From: Eucalyptus grandis
Taxonomy: Eukaryota; Streptophyta; Magnoliopsida; Myrtales; Myrtaceae
Direction: 5' to 3'
NCBI RefSeq assembly: GCF_016545825.1
Contig: NC_052615.1
Coordinates: 37,845,516 to 37,909,515, forward strand
DNA: 64,000 nucleotides
The notes under the pieces were generated by a model, which saw only the letters and a list, made by a program, of their open reading frames with translations, made no database searches and was not told where the DNA came from. Below are positions 12,401 through 25,000 of the stretch, one piece after another (the first letter of the stretch is position 1; each line of letters begins with the position of its first letter). A program made the translations under genes and the position numbers.

Positions 12401-12946
12401 CCCCAGACGATCTCTTTCCACGCTTTATGAAACCTTTTCCGCTCTTTCATTAATTAATGTTTGCGGATTGGCCTGTGGCCGTGGCGTGTTCCCGGTTTGT
12501 CTGTACATGCGGTGGATGTTTCTTCGTTGAGGTGGGGTGGGGATGTGCGACGGCGAGACAGGCTCGGTTTGCGAGGCGGGGCTTGGGGATTCGGGGGAGA
12601 GCTCGTTTTCACGTGTCCTGCGAAAGTCGAGCAGCCTCGATCCGGTCAGACTCCGTTGTCCCCAGGGCGTCCCTGCCGCTTCAATCCTCGCTTTCTTCCT
12701 TTCCTTTCACCCATTTTTATTTTGTATCTTTACCCATTAAGAGTAGTGCAAATTTTTTTACACTATCTCTGAACTGCCATCTGATATTTTTAACATTTTC
12801 CCGACAGCCCCCTTTGGAAGGTTTGAAATCGATTGCAATGTCCGTTCCCCCACCCCCCTTGACGTGGACTCCGACCATTTTTTTAAATCTGAGCTCCGGT
12901 CATGTGTTTGTCGCGTGACTGATTAGTTACTTTTACAGATGGCGAA

Positions 12947-13928
12947 GGCTCTATTTGGTAATGTTTATATTCCTCTCAATTTCTATTCTTTTGTTTTCTA
13001 GAACCAAAAAAACAATAAAAATCCATTTGGTAAAATCAATTAATTTTTCTACTTAGCAAAGAAAAGAGGCTGGGGAATAAATTTGAAATAGAAACAAAAA
13101 GTAAAAAAAAAAAAATAGCATCTTATTCCCAAGAACAATTTCTAAAAATAATTTAATTTTTCTTTTCTTTTTTTCTTCTATTCTTCCTTGCGGCCCCTTG
13201 CCCCTCGCCTGTCCGGCTACCGCCGCTCGCCCACCCTCGCCAGCCAACCGTCATCGTCGACCATTGTCGCCGACCACCAGTCGACTACTACTGGCCACCA
13301 CTTGCTGCCGGCTACTACCCACCGCTTGCCGACCCCTACCGCCTACCACTAGCAGCCGGCCAACCACCTATTGCCGCGGCCAACCACCTATCACCATAGC
13401 CAGCCACCTTCGCAGCCCTTAACCACCTGTTGCCCATCTTGACAGCCAATTGCCTCGTGTTGCTTACGGCCACTAACCACCACCACCCGCCAAGGCCCAC
13501 CGCTGATGACCATCGAGGCTGCTGCCCATTTGTTGTTGCCACCCACCGCTGATGACCATCAACACTGCTACCCACCAACTAGCCAACCAACTACCGTCGA
13601 TCGTCGGCGGTCGATCGCGACAATCGGTGGCAATGGGCGGCGATCCGCATCGTCGGCGGTCATCAGCAACAGGGGTCGACGACAAGCAGTGACGGTCGGC
13701 GATGGTAAGGAAGAATAAAAAAAATTGAAAAAAAATTCTATATTACAAAAAAATTTGTGAATCATACTAAATGTATCCCTATTCTTTTTTCATTTCGAGA
13801 ATATAAATTTTATATAGTTACCAAACGTGTTCTTTTATTAAAAACTTGTTCTACGAAATAAAAAAAATAAATAAACTATTTCTGAAAAGAAATTGTTTTC
13901 TGGAACAAAACCGTTACCAAACTAACCC
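12947..13928. mobile_element. TIR element with GC-rich core (family A, copy 2)
   Basis: The left end is 'ggctctatttggtaatg'. The right end, reverse-complemented, is 'gggttagtttggtaacgg'. Subterminal 'ttctattctttt' and 'tttctgaaaagaaatt' words match copy 1. The core at 13190-13710 is made of CCACC/GCCGGC-rich words, which produce long meaningless open frames on both strands. No transposase. About 980 bp. Confidence 0.55.
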
Positions 13929-14409
13929 TAATTCTATCTGATAATAAAACTGTACATTTTGTGTCCCGGGTCTTGGTGCTTGTTGCGAGTAACCCCTAAC
14001 TACTTAATTTTTATAAATTCCTCCCCGACGTGTTTTAATCGATGGCAATGTCCCCTTTGACGATCACTTTGGCCAACTTTCAAAAAGGCCTACAATTTTA
14101 CTAATCTTGTTTATATTTAGCCTATACTTTGAAATAATCGGTCAAATAACCAACTCTGTATTTTGTCTTGATTATGGCCTCAAAACTTCGTCCAAACTTT
14201 CAAAGCTATCATGGAATCAACCAAAGTTTCTGTGGCATTCACGAAAAATGGCCTTATAGGACTTCGATATAGGGCAAGACATAAAACGAATTATTAAATG
14301 TAGAGAAAAATTCAAACATTACAGGATACAATATAATCTGCGCATTTTGTTTATAGCACAAATTGACGTGTTTATGTTGTGACTTAATTATCTCTCTAGT
14401 TAAATAAAA
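13929..14409. other. intergenic, nothing recognised
   Basis: AT-rich sequence with no family-like reading frame and no clear repeat boundary. Confidence 0.4.
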
Positions 14410-14519
14410 GATATGATGCTTTAGTGCTAACATCACTAATCACATGGTAATTACACCGCTGGTAGATATGATGCTTTAGTGCTATCATCACTAAGCACAT
14501 GGTAACTACACCGCTGGTA
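14410..14519. repeat. tandem duplication, 55-bp unit x2
   Basis: Two adjacent units beginning 'gatatgatgctttagtgcta' and ending 'acaccgctggta' (14410-14464 and 14465-14519). They differ at only a few positions. Confidence 0.9.
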
Positions 14520-14873
14520 GAGGGTACGTCCCAGGCACACGCATGTACCAAGCAAAGGCAAGATGTCCCCCGCTTAGTTTGCGTAAGTTGATCTCTGATA
14601 AAGATTAGATAAGAAAATTGGTTAATTAAAAAACAAGTCATTTTAGCTTTAAAAGTCGTCTCTATACTATAAGGGAACATTGGAAAAAATTAAAAGGTTA
14701 CTAGGCAACTGGTCACATGTGCGAAAATCTAGAGGTAAAATGTAATTTGTCATATGACGTCGGACAAATTTGCCCCCCATCGTGACAAGTACACGGTTGG
14801 AGCTCCAAGTGAAAAATGACCGAAGTCAATGCCAAAAGGGACATTACAACCGATGGTCTTGGATATCTAATAA

Positions 14874-16119
14874 TTTTTTTTTTTCGGGTAAAGGGTAAGA
14901 ATATATTGAGCTTAGAACCAAATTTGAACCAAATTTACAAAAGTTTTGCGCAAAAAACTTACACTCAAAGTGACAACACATCAAAATGAGTGGAAGGGGG
15001 CTGAAGTAAAACAGAAGACCACAAACAAAGCGGATCAAAACAAGTACAGAACAACCTAAACAGCAGGCAAAAGGAGCCTAGCAAGAAATAGCACTAGGCA
15101 GCACAAGGCGGATGGACCCCACAGCCTCAGGCCGCATCCGCCAGCGACAAAGTGAAGAGCCACCAAGGAGAAAGCCGCACACGAGGAGAGCAACCATTCG
15201 GCAACCAGTAGACAAGCTAGGGCCCTACGGAAGCAAGAGAGTACCCAACAGAGAAGATAATCGGATCAATACCCTAGCTATGCCACAACCTCATGTTTCT
15301 AAAAGTATCATCCACACTCCTAAAACTGATGGCCTTGTCTCTAACAACTTTAAAAAGATGATTCTTCACCGCTAGAATGGCTAAGTTCCGCTTCCTAAAG
15401 AGGATGTTGTTCATGTGCTTCCAAATAAGATAACAGAGAGCACCAAAAGAAAAACGGGCTATGTAAAAGAGAGGAGATGGCCCAATTGAGGTTCTCACCC
15501 CACAACTTGTTCCGCCACGGAAGGTTGCATCTTGCGGTCCAAAAGAAAGCAATGCCAGCAGTGATGTGACATCCAAAAAATAGGTGATCTATAGAATCCA
15601 GCACCTCATTGCAAAAAGGACACAAGGCGCTATCTATCCTACCATAAAATAATAACAAAGCTCGGGTAGAAAGCCTATGTTTGGCAATAAGCCACAGGTT
15701 TACTTGGTACTTTGGAGCGATCAAGTTGTTCCAGATGAACGAGTGCCAGAAGACCCGAGCCTTCTTCCTCCTAACGATCTCCCAAGTCGAAGCCACCGTG
15801 AAGAGGTCAAAAGCGTTCCCCTTCCAGCTAAAACAGTTCGAGTGCTGGGCAAGGACTGGAAGGGGAAGCTCCTAAGAATCCAAGACCATCTTGACCGTTG
15901 GTGAACAGGTCTACCACTGTCGCTTGCCTAGAAAGGCCAAAGCCATAAATGGCTAAATCTCAAAAATGTAAGTTTAAGGGACCCATGGGGTGCCAATTAT
16001 TAAACCAAAGAGACACCGGTCAGCCATCCCCAATCCTTCAATAGAAGGAGCTTCAAAATTCAGTTCTGAGTTGGAAGATTTTCTTCCAAGCACACGAGTT
16101 GATGGTCGGCTTTTTGGCT
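14874..16119 (-). mobile_element. 5'-truncated LINE (non-LTR retrotransposon) with TSD
   Basis: A 12-bp direct repeat, gatatctaataa, flanks the insertion at 14862-14873 and 16120-16131 without mismatch. The element is in minus orientation. Its poly(A) tail appears as a T run starting at 14874, directly beside the target duplication, as expected for target-primed reverse transcription. Inside is only the 3' end of the second ORF (reverse-transcriptase C-terminus), so reverse transcription stopped early. Length about 1.25 kb. Confidence 0.88.
15274..16095 (-). pseudogene. LINE reverse transcriptase C-terminal fragment (zf-RVT)
   Basis: The minus-strand frame 15796-15395 shows the zinc-binding region typical of plant LINE ORF2. 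A tryptophan/phenylalanine-rich lead (FWHSFIWNN) is followed by CPFC ... DSIDHLFFGC, a C-x2-C/H/C pattern. A related frame from about 15500 down to 15274 continues the tail (ICYLIWKHMNN-like), so there is a frameshift near 15430. Upstream, around 15960-16090, degenerate pieces read like the 'GDG...W.NWHP' motif. Broken and truncated, and not functional. Confidence 0.8.
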
Positions 16120-16131
16120 GATATCTAATAA

Positions 16132-16734
16132 AATTAGTCCAGTCAAGACGGCAAAAAAATTAATACTACAATTTTCTTGGAAATAGACCAATGGAAAAAT
16201 ATTTGTTTTAAATATCTCACATTATTGTATCTTGAAGATGAAATGGCCTATTTTCTCTTGTGAGAATGATACAGAGCTATTTTTATTTTAGGATTCCCTT
16301 TGACTGACTTTTTCTTTTCCTTAGTCCTATTGTCGATTTCACGTTGCAAATCAACCATTTTGATTTTTTAATGCAAGGATTGAAAACTGCAAAAATGAAG
16401 ATACAGAAGGATAATACAATCTGAGCGTCAACTCTATTTTTGGAAACCGGAAAAAGAATTACATAATTTACTATGATTATCAGTCAAGTCCAGATAATAT
16501 GTCGTAAAAAACTTGACATAACGTATTTAGCATTGTGATTATAAAAAATAAAGAACTATACCCGCACGATGCACGGGTATAATAAATAACCTCCCGATTA
16601 CAAGCACAACGGTTTAATCAAAACTCATGCCTTGTAGATCTTCATTAGAAAATTGAGAGTCCAAATATAAGATTGAAATTTTTTTTCAAAGATCAATGAT
16701 TATTAAAATTTAAGTCCTAACAATTATGAGAAGC
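16132..16734. other. intergenic, AT-rich
   Basis: No gene. Contains a short near-palindrome, acccgcacgatgcacgggt, at about 16560-16578, of a kind often seen at ends of plant repeats. Confidence 0.4.
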
Positions 16735-16985
16735 TCAGGTTCCATTTGTTTCGTGGAAAGGAATGATTTGTAATACATTTTCTCGATGATGATCACTTAT
16801 ACCGCCCATAAAAATGAATAAATGAAAAGTAGTTTTATTGTTCATGAAAATATTTAGAAGTAAATTGTTTTTGAAAATGAAGACATTTTCTATTGATTAA
16901 TTATTAAAAGCAAGACGGGTGATCATTTTTATGAAGACATTTTCGAGATCATTCATTTTTGGGAAACAAATAAAGCCTAAGTGTT
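16735..16985. mobile_element. MITE-like element (about 250 bp)
   Basis: The left end 'gttccatttgtttcgtggaa' and the reverse complement of the right end 'ggctttatttgtttcccaaa' form an imperfect terminal inverted repeat. The interior is AT-rich and non-coding. Related to the segment at 5107-5340, and its left-end words recur near 18496. Confidence 0.5.
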
Positions 16986-17277
16986 AAATGGCGATTGTTG
17001 CTGAAAAGTGTCCAATTATATTGAATTCTGTGTTCAGAGTTCATAGAATTTTTTATATAATCTAGGGTTTTCATTTTATATCTAACCGACACAATAGAAA
17101 GTAATTCCGAACACTAATAGAGTTAATAATTATATATTTTTACTAAACAAAAGGATGAAAATATAAAGAAATGAGGACATTTTAGTCATTTTACTTCAAT
17201 ATGGACTTTAAACTACAAAATCCCAAATCTTGAAATTGTGTTTTAAGTAATTAGTCCCAAACCCGTCTTGCTACCCT

Positions 17278-17746
17278 TAGGGAGCACGTGATAACTATTA
17301 TAATTCTCTATGTTTCTATTTTTTTTATTCCTAAAAATAGGTTTAGAACAAAAATTTGTTTGGTACTGCAATTTCATTTTTCTATTTTTAGGACAAATTT
17401 TTAGCTTAGAAATAGATTTGAATAGAAATAAGTAATAGAATTTTTCTAATTCTATATTTCTAGAATAGAAACAGATATAAAAACTTTTTTCATCATTCAT
17501 CCTTGTCGCTCATGATTGCTGCCAACTATCCCCCACCAGTACCCATTGCAGTCGGTTGAGAAAAGAGCATGGGAGGGAGATATTTTTAAGAAGACCTATC
17601 AAATGAATTTTTGTTCCGAAAATAGAAACTTTATGTTATTATTAAATGCGTATCTTTGTTCGGAGTCTCGTTCAAAAAATAAAATTAGAAAAATTTATTT
17701 ATAGTCAGAAATTATTCTCAGAAATATAATGATTACCACTCTTGCC
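17278..17746. mobile_element. short TIR element (family A-like, copy 3)
   Basis: The left end 'agggagcacgtgataact' and the inverted right end 'agggcaagagtggtaatc' match only partly. The subterminal 'ttctatttctaga' words resemble family A. It lacks the long GC core. Non-coding. Confidence 0.35.
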
Positions 17747-19028
17747 CTAAGTTTCTGTCCGTCCCACTTTCATTTATTAAACATGGCCCCGTGCATGTTG
17801 TGCTATTGTCCTCTTCTTTTCTAATTTTTTTTTAATTTAATTTTGCCAGACAGGATTGTACGTGTGAAATTGTCCACGTAAATCTCACGATTACATTAGC
17901 TTGTCACATAAAATAATCAAATTGGCTTAATCATAAGATGTAACGACCAAATTCAATCGAATTAAAGTTAAAGAACAAATTAAATGAAAGGATGACGGCC
18001 AATTCTAACATTACAGGACACAATTGCCTCTGTGACACGAGTTTTTTTAATTTAAAATTCCTCTTGATCGAAAATCTATATGTTTAACTTTAGCCCTTTA
18101 AGTGAAGGGCACATTATATCCAACTCTTCTGGAAATGATTTAGACCAATCGAAAACGAAAATTTCCCTAACAAAATAAAAAAAAAATGGGGACAAAAAGG
18201 TGTTTCTCTATCCTAACACACCAATCAAAAATATAAAAATATGAAAAATCGCCGAAGAATATACAGAAGCCCGAGCTTCCACGAGCCAAGCCCTACACAA
18301 GAGCAACGACAATAACATCTCCAGTTTGCCAACCCCTTCCCAACTCAGATTTCTTAAATTCAGATCGGGTCATGCCGGAGCCGATTAATGAAAGCATGGC
18401 CCGTCGGCCCAAACGATGTGCTGCCTTGCAGATTGACCCGGCCTATTAGACCATCTTTTCACGGACCCGCATGAATTTCTAACGGCCTATAAGGCTCTAT
18501 TTGTTTAATGAAAATAAATGATTTACAAAATAGAATAGACCTTACCCTTTAAAATAATTAATTAATTAATAAACGGTTAATAATTTAAAACTAAATATGC
18601 TCCAACTTCATTTGATCCTCGGTGACCAAGAGGATCATATCAAATGAAGGATCAATGCCAACTTCTGAACAGCCGCAGCGTCCAAAATGAACTCAAGCGA
18701 GCAACCTTTTTAAGAGTGCTGGGGCGGGTCGCAAGAAAAGAGTCAACAAAAACAGACCAGGGAATGAGATAGAACGCGCAACACACGAAAAACAATTGGT
18801 CATGAATCTCTTGCTTTGCATCAACAAGGGTCCTACCGAACTCCCAGAGACCTCTCTGTAATGTTAGCACGCGATTGTACTGTACGAGGACCGAATAAAT
18901 ACGACAAATACAGCTGACTTTGGTACAGAATGCTCGCACACTGAAATTTGCAGTCCCTGCTGGTTCTTGAACAAGTTCCCGTTCTTTCTTGAGCAGAGGC
19001 GTCGGGGGGATACAAGATCATCATCTGG
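17747..19028. other. intergenic and probable 3' UTR side of the VAP gene
   Basis: No independent gene recognised. The few hundred bases below 19029 are likely the 3' UTR of the VAP gene on the minus strand. Confidence 0.4.
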
Positions 19029-22000
19029 TTACGTCCTCTTCATCAGATACCCCAAGATGAGGCCGACCAAGCCGATGAGAACGACGTATATGAACGAAAT
19101 ACCGCCAGGGCCTTTCTTGGTTTGTCGCCTCAAAAGATCCTGTTGAAATTTAATGTATCAGTGCAAAACCCGATAAAAGGCAACATAGAAGTATATTGAG
19201 TGCATCGATAAGCGAGCTCTGCATTGCATAATGTCTTTTATTTTTCTTATTTCACTTTAACCACATGATTTGCCATATTCTGTCAAACATTAGGTCATAG
19301 CCATGCATGCATATGCCAAACGTAACTTTATCTCCTAAGAATCTAGAATGTGAAGTTAGCGGACAATGAAACAGCCAACAGAACTAGTCCAACAGAATAC
19401 AAAAGGGAAAATCTAGGACGGACTGTGAAAATCATGACACACCAACAGCAACTCAATTGACAAAGGGCTGATTTACTGATATGATTGGCATATATTTCTT
19501 TGGGTCCATCACAGAAGATCTACATTGTGCTCCCCTCCAAAATGGCCAGAATAGTCCTATTTGGACAAATCTTAATTCAAATCTTAAAGCACTGATCTTA
19601 TCTTCTTAATCTGATCAGCATTGGTTTCACTGGCTCTCTCCAACACTAAAACAATTATCCATGTTCTATTCAAGCATACTTCCCAAATTCTTCAGTCCAT
19701 TCTCATTGTTATAACTGGGAATTGAACTTTAGTTATCCCACAAGTTCATACCAGTTCCCTCTTTACAGACATGAAATAGCATTGAATAGGATAGTGTGGC
19801 ATAGTCACATGTAATAGTTTCGCTACATGTAGACAGAATAGGACAATCAAGCCCTTCCACCTACCAAAGAACAACATAGCCTTTTCCCACCAAGAGGCTG
19901 ACAATATAGATTCTTTCAAATCATTGTGCTCTATTCAGTGTCATGTCCTAAAAAAGTTAAAATTTAACTCATAATTCCTCATCAAATTCCGGACCCCTTT
20001 TGACCTGTCCTATGAATACCCGTGGATTTTCCCATGCTTTACCCCATGATCTGGCTGGCTTCCAGCTTGATAGATTTCCAGCATTGTACCTTAAAGTAGT
20101 GGTTTGCAGCCACTATGCCTTCTTTAAGAGGTTCACATTTGCAGTGGCCCATTGTTTTTCCTAGAATAGATTTGACTTGCTAATTTAAAGGTTACAAGCA
20201 CCACATTTCGCCATTACATCACGACCATCACCTAAGCATGTTAGCCTTGTCCAGTTGCATCTTCAGACCATCACTCAATTATGCCACTCTTGGTTAGAAA
20301 ATTTTGTCTCCACAGACAGTATCATTCTTAGTGAAAATTCCATCAAAATGAAGAGGGAAGCAAACTAAACCTTACAGCGAGTGCAAAGAATTTCATCAGA
20401 CAACAAACAACACAATTAAAGTCGTTCACGTTGCCACTTACCAATTCCTGCTGAAGCTTCATATTTAGCTGAATAGCTGAGTTTTTCTCCTCGTTTAATT
20501 TCAAAATATGAGCCTTTGCCTGGAACCAGAGGATATATGTCAAACTAAGAGAATAGGCAACTCATATAAATTGTAATTCCTTAATTAAATAACAAGGTAT
20601 CAAAGTTACAGGCTTTGATTTCTTGGTCAGCAAAACACAAAGGCTTTATAATCAAATTGAGACTGGCATCACAAGAGAAAGGATACATATTCACACTAAC
20701 GGCCATCAAATGAAACAAAATTAGAATTTTTAAGGATCTATTAATCCAGCAATAAAGTAGATTGTCTAAGTCATTTGCTGTAACAAGAAAAAGGTTGTCA
20801 GAGGAGGCTCAATACAAGACCACAGCAATATTCAAGAGTCCTCTGCTCCAAGACAATCCCAGCACAATATATAGAACATCTGCTTTCCTTACACTGTGAT
20901 ACAATTTAAGATCCATATCTTCCTTCTCCTTTTAAGGGTTGAAAACAAATTAATTTACATATTATCAAGCAAAGTGAAACCCGTGTCAAACTCCCCACAT
21001 CCTAGTTAATTTGTAGATATAATGACCTCAAAATAAACCAGCCAATATAAATTAAATCTATCAAATTTTTTGTCAACTAGAACCTTCATCTAATGAAGTG
21101 GAAGTCTCCGACAACAATCTACATGGATGGTGCAAAGCTCAATTTAGAGAAAGTGAAGAGGAGGAAACTTGCACCAAAAGAACATGGCAAATAGAGAAAT
21201 GCTGAAGACACTCTACAAAAACTTGTTTTCTAAGTAATTCAACCAGATTAGATTGGAAGAAATCAATTGGCGCCTGGGTCCCACCTTTTATATCTCAAAC
21301 GTGAACCTGCCAGATCACTTAGCATGCAAGTTTTAAAATAAGTTCTTTGTACATCTAGTAAAAATTTATTAGGAAGATATATCAATACGTAAGTGTTTCT
21401 TTTCAGTTGTATCCTATACATAAATAGGCATATCAAAGTTTTGTCATCAGTCTCATTAGATGCACATACATCAGAAGCATGCTTTTCAAATGGCTAAGTG
21501 TTAAATACGCGGTAGATGATCCTGTTGCAGCAAAATCTCAGAATTTAAATGAAAGGCTGATTTCTGCAGAACTATGAGGTTGATATGGTGCCTAAGGCAA
21601 TTGAAATGGTCTTGAACCCTAGATAGCAACTACTGCTAGTGATGTAAGAGAAATTGAATAAGGTGAGACTTTGCCAGTGGCAGGCCAAAGAAGTAGTCTT
21701 CGAAGTAATATAAATACGACATGTCTAATCTAAAATATGCAATAAACTCCTACTTGTAATCACAAGATCCCCAAGAACAAATCCAGTCATAATAAAATTC
21801 AAGGAACATTCCAGAATCCTGCAAGTTGCTATCACCAGTGAAGCCATGTACAACCAACAAGGCCAGATGTAGTCCATCTATGTCCTATTATTTCCTCGCT
21901 CAGGTGCAGCTTTTCACCTCACCAAGTTCAACAGCCTAAAGCAAGCCTCTTAATCCATACTACAAATATGCTATCTGCTATGACCGACAGAGCAAAGACC

Positions 22001-25000
22001 AATAAGCACTAGGTAATAGTAGCCAAATGTTGCCTTCGGCATAATTTAGTATATTATACTTTTTATTTTCTCTTCTTCTAGCTTCTGCACATTTGTGATG
22101 TACTGGGGAGTTTGCTTGGTAAGATATTTATCAAATAGCCTAGACTTTCAGACAGAGTTTACTTATAGCTTGCGACGATCCAAGAGAACCTCAGGTTGAA
22201 AGTCGACTGAGTACTTACTATAAATAGAAAGCATCCATACTTCACCAACTACTAGGATGAATGAATTAAGGAAAAACAAAGAAGAGGTTACAAATTTATA
22301 TAAGCAAGTTCAAAAGACTCTAATATATACAGGAGTGCCCTACTAGATTGGCAAAATTAATGTAAAGCATGTGCCTAATATACTAGTAAGTACATTGCAG
22401 GTGAGAATCAATCATGAAAAGTGATGCTGATAAAGACTTTCAATAGCCTAAAGAACATCATCCACAGAAATAGCATTTTAAAGAAGAACCAATGGAATTT
22501 AGAAGAAGAAATCAACGTTACTTTTTGAAATAACATGAGAACACATATTAAAAGATCTGAATCCTTTGGGACATATAAAAGATGTGAATCCTTTGGAACA
22601 TATCTTGTGGCTTGCGGATAGTGAGAAAAACAGGCTATGGGATACATATAGAGACAAGGAAGCTCAATGGAATGCATTCACTGTGAATGAAGATAAGTAT
22701 CTGGAGATATTTGAAGAACACAACTTTGCAACGTATCTTGTGGCTTGCGGATAGTGAGAAAAACAGGCTATGGGATATAAATAGAGACAAAAAAGCTCAA
22801 TGGAAAGTATTCACTGTGAATGAAGATAAGTATGTGGAGATATTTGAAATGACTGATGAAAGATGGGAATTGTCAGCTACACCACCCATTATGTGCAGCT
22901 GGTCACTTGTTGAATAATCAATATGTCCATGACAATCTGAAGTAATATAACAATACAACAAGATCAGCCGTGCAAGATTAGATCATGCATGAGTTGTCAT
23001 TGTATAAGAGAGTCAGTGGCCTATTTGGCTTGGATGTTGCTGTAAAAGAATAACCAGGTAATAGCGCACTAGGCTATAGAACTTACATTTGGTCAGTGTT
23101 TCCTCCATTTTTTTCCCAAATCGTTATTAGTAGCTCTCTTTAAATAAATTACATAACTAAAAGATGGAAAATTTATGCAATACCAGCTCCAAATGTACAA
23201 AGGTTCACTATCAAGATTTTAAGTTTGACAACCAATTCATTAAGATGAGAAAGAACCCAAAGCATTCTTAAGATAGTTGCTAAAGATAATTAGATAAAAA
23301 CATTGCCAATAAGTATTATTCTGTAAATCTAATTCCATACTTCATTATCTCAGTCAACATTTGCAGATTCACATAAGGAGTGTAAGACTGGTAGAAAGAC
23401 GTCCAAACGATTTCAGATCTATCTCTTAAGGAATGAAATGATCAATGTGATGTGATTGATCCAGTTTATTTGGACAAATCAACGGAGGCAATGGGTGATC
23501 ATTGGAAAATGGAATTTATTCTTTTGCGATGGCATTTAGCGACAACGAGTCAAGGTGAAGTTGCAAGTTGGAGAACTCATCAAAAACAAAAGATCTGATA
23601 TCAATCTAATTCAAGACAAAAACAGAGGCCTCATCTTCACAATCACATTTTGATGAAGAAGTTAATAGTGAGGAAATAAATGAGGAAAATGCAGAAGACT
23701 AAATGAGTGGAGGGGAAGAAAGAGATGCAGATTTGGGGGCTGATAAGATTGATGGATCATGAGATGAAACCGCTGAGAAGTTATCTTCTGTCTTTTAGCT
23801 TGTTTTTACTTAGCATGATATTTCACTTCATTGCAAATTCTATATTCTTCTCAAGTTATATGGCATTAGGATTGGGATATTCTTCATTCTATCCTAATGT
23901 TAAAGTGAATGTTTTCTTGCCCATCATCTATCTATATACTTTGATTTGATACAATTTTAAAGTCTATTCTTGTTTGATTATTGATGCTAAAAAAGTCGAC
24001 ACCATACTTCACTCAGGCAAGCAATTGTTGTGCTTTTGCGATCAGGCGTTTTAGAGTCTCAGCACCTTTTGCATTTGACTACACTAGCCTCAACTTAAGT
24101 TGCATCCACAGCACACTCCTGTGAAAGAACACATCTGATGTCAAGTTATTTCCTTTATTCATGACTCTTAACTCCACAATTTTTTAATTTGCTTCCACAG
24201 AAGACAAGTCATATTAGAATTGTCCAGCATTTCCACATACTCACGCATTAGTTAACCATAATGTATAATCCACCCACAATCACATAACCTTTCCACCATG
24301 TTTGATAATAAGAAATGCTTTAAAATAGTTCTTTATCATGGAATCCCTGTTATTACTCCATTCCATCCACTACAACAAATCTCTCCCCTTTCTTGACATT
24401 GCAAAATGCAAAATGCAAAATGCATATTACTTTTTCTCGATGATACTGCATTGATGAAGGAAACTTCTACATACCTCAACCTTCACATTAACTCATTGCC
24501 CTTTTGGAAAAATAAGAAGGATGTGCTCTTAAATATCCACAATCTACTTATGAGTGTTCAAACCTTGAAAAAGCCATAATTCAAGATTGCTACACCAAGT
24601 CATATCTGCATAATTATTTCATCATGACCCCAGAAATTACTTTTTTAATGGACCACAACTTTGTCCACATCCACACATATTATATGCCCATAAAGACATA
24701 AACTCTCTCCATCACAACCAGAGTAACATTTTTGTTTCCATACAAAAACTCCTCTAAATTAGTTCTTCAATATCCCCCTCATTCAAATGAAAAAGAAAAA
24801 CCATGAATAAGAATCATGAAAAGGAAAACATCAGATTACCTTCTATGGAATCTTAAGCTAAATGATGGATAATGTCTGACATAGGAGTAAGCCGGTGGAA
24901 TAAGAACCAAAGAAGAATCATTATGGTCTTTTTCATTCATCAAATCTGAAATCCTTTTTCACTTTTTGAGTTTGGTTATCAATGAGGACAGTTAGGCAAT

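Larger units (their letters stand above)
7377..12946. other. long intergenic stretch, no gene supported
   Basis: Mostly AT-rich. 7500-8600 is dominated by short 'taccaactttta'-like words, possibly an old degenerate tandem array. 9330-9690 and 11990-12920 are GC-richer islands with open frames of 103-153 codons in overlapping phases. Their translations show no family motif, no signal peptide and no convincing splice sites, so I leave them uncalled. Confidence 0.4.

Noticed and set aside
11987..12918. Two consecutive open frames of 147 and 153 codons
   Set aside because: Composition follows the local GC island, translations lack any domain, and three overlapping phases are open at once.
13198..13765. 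Long Pro/Arg/Ser-rich frames on both strands
   Set aside because: Product of the simple CCACC/GCC words in the core of a TIR element.
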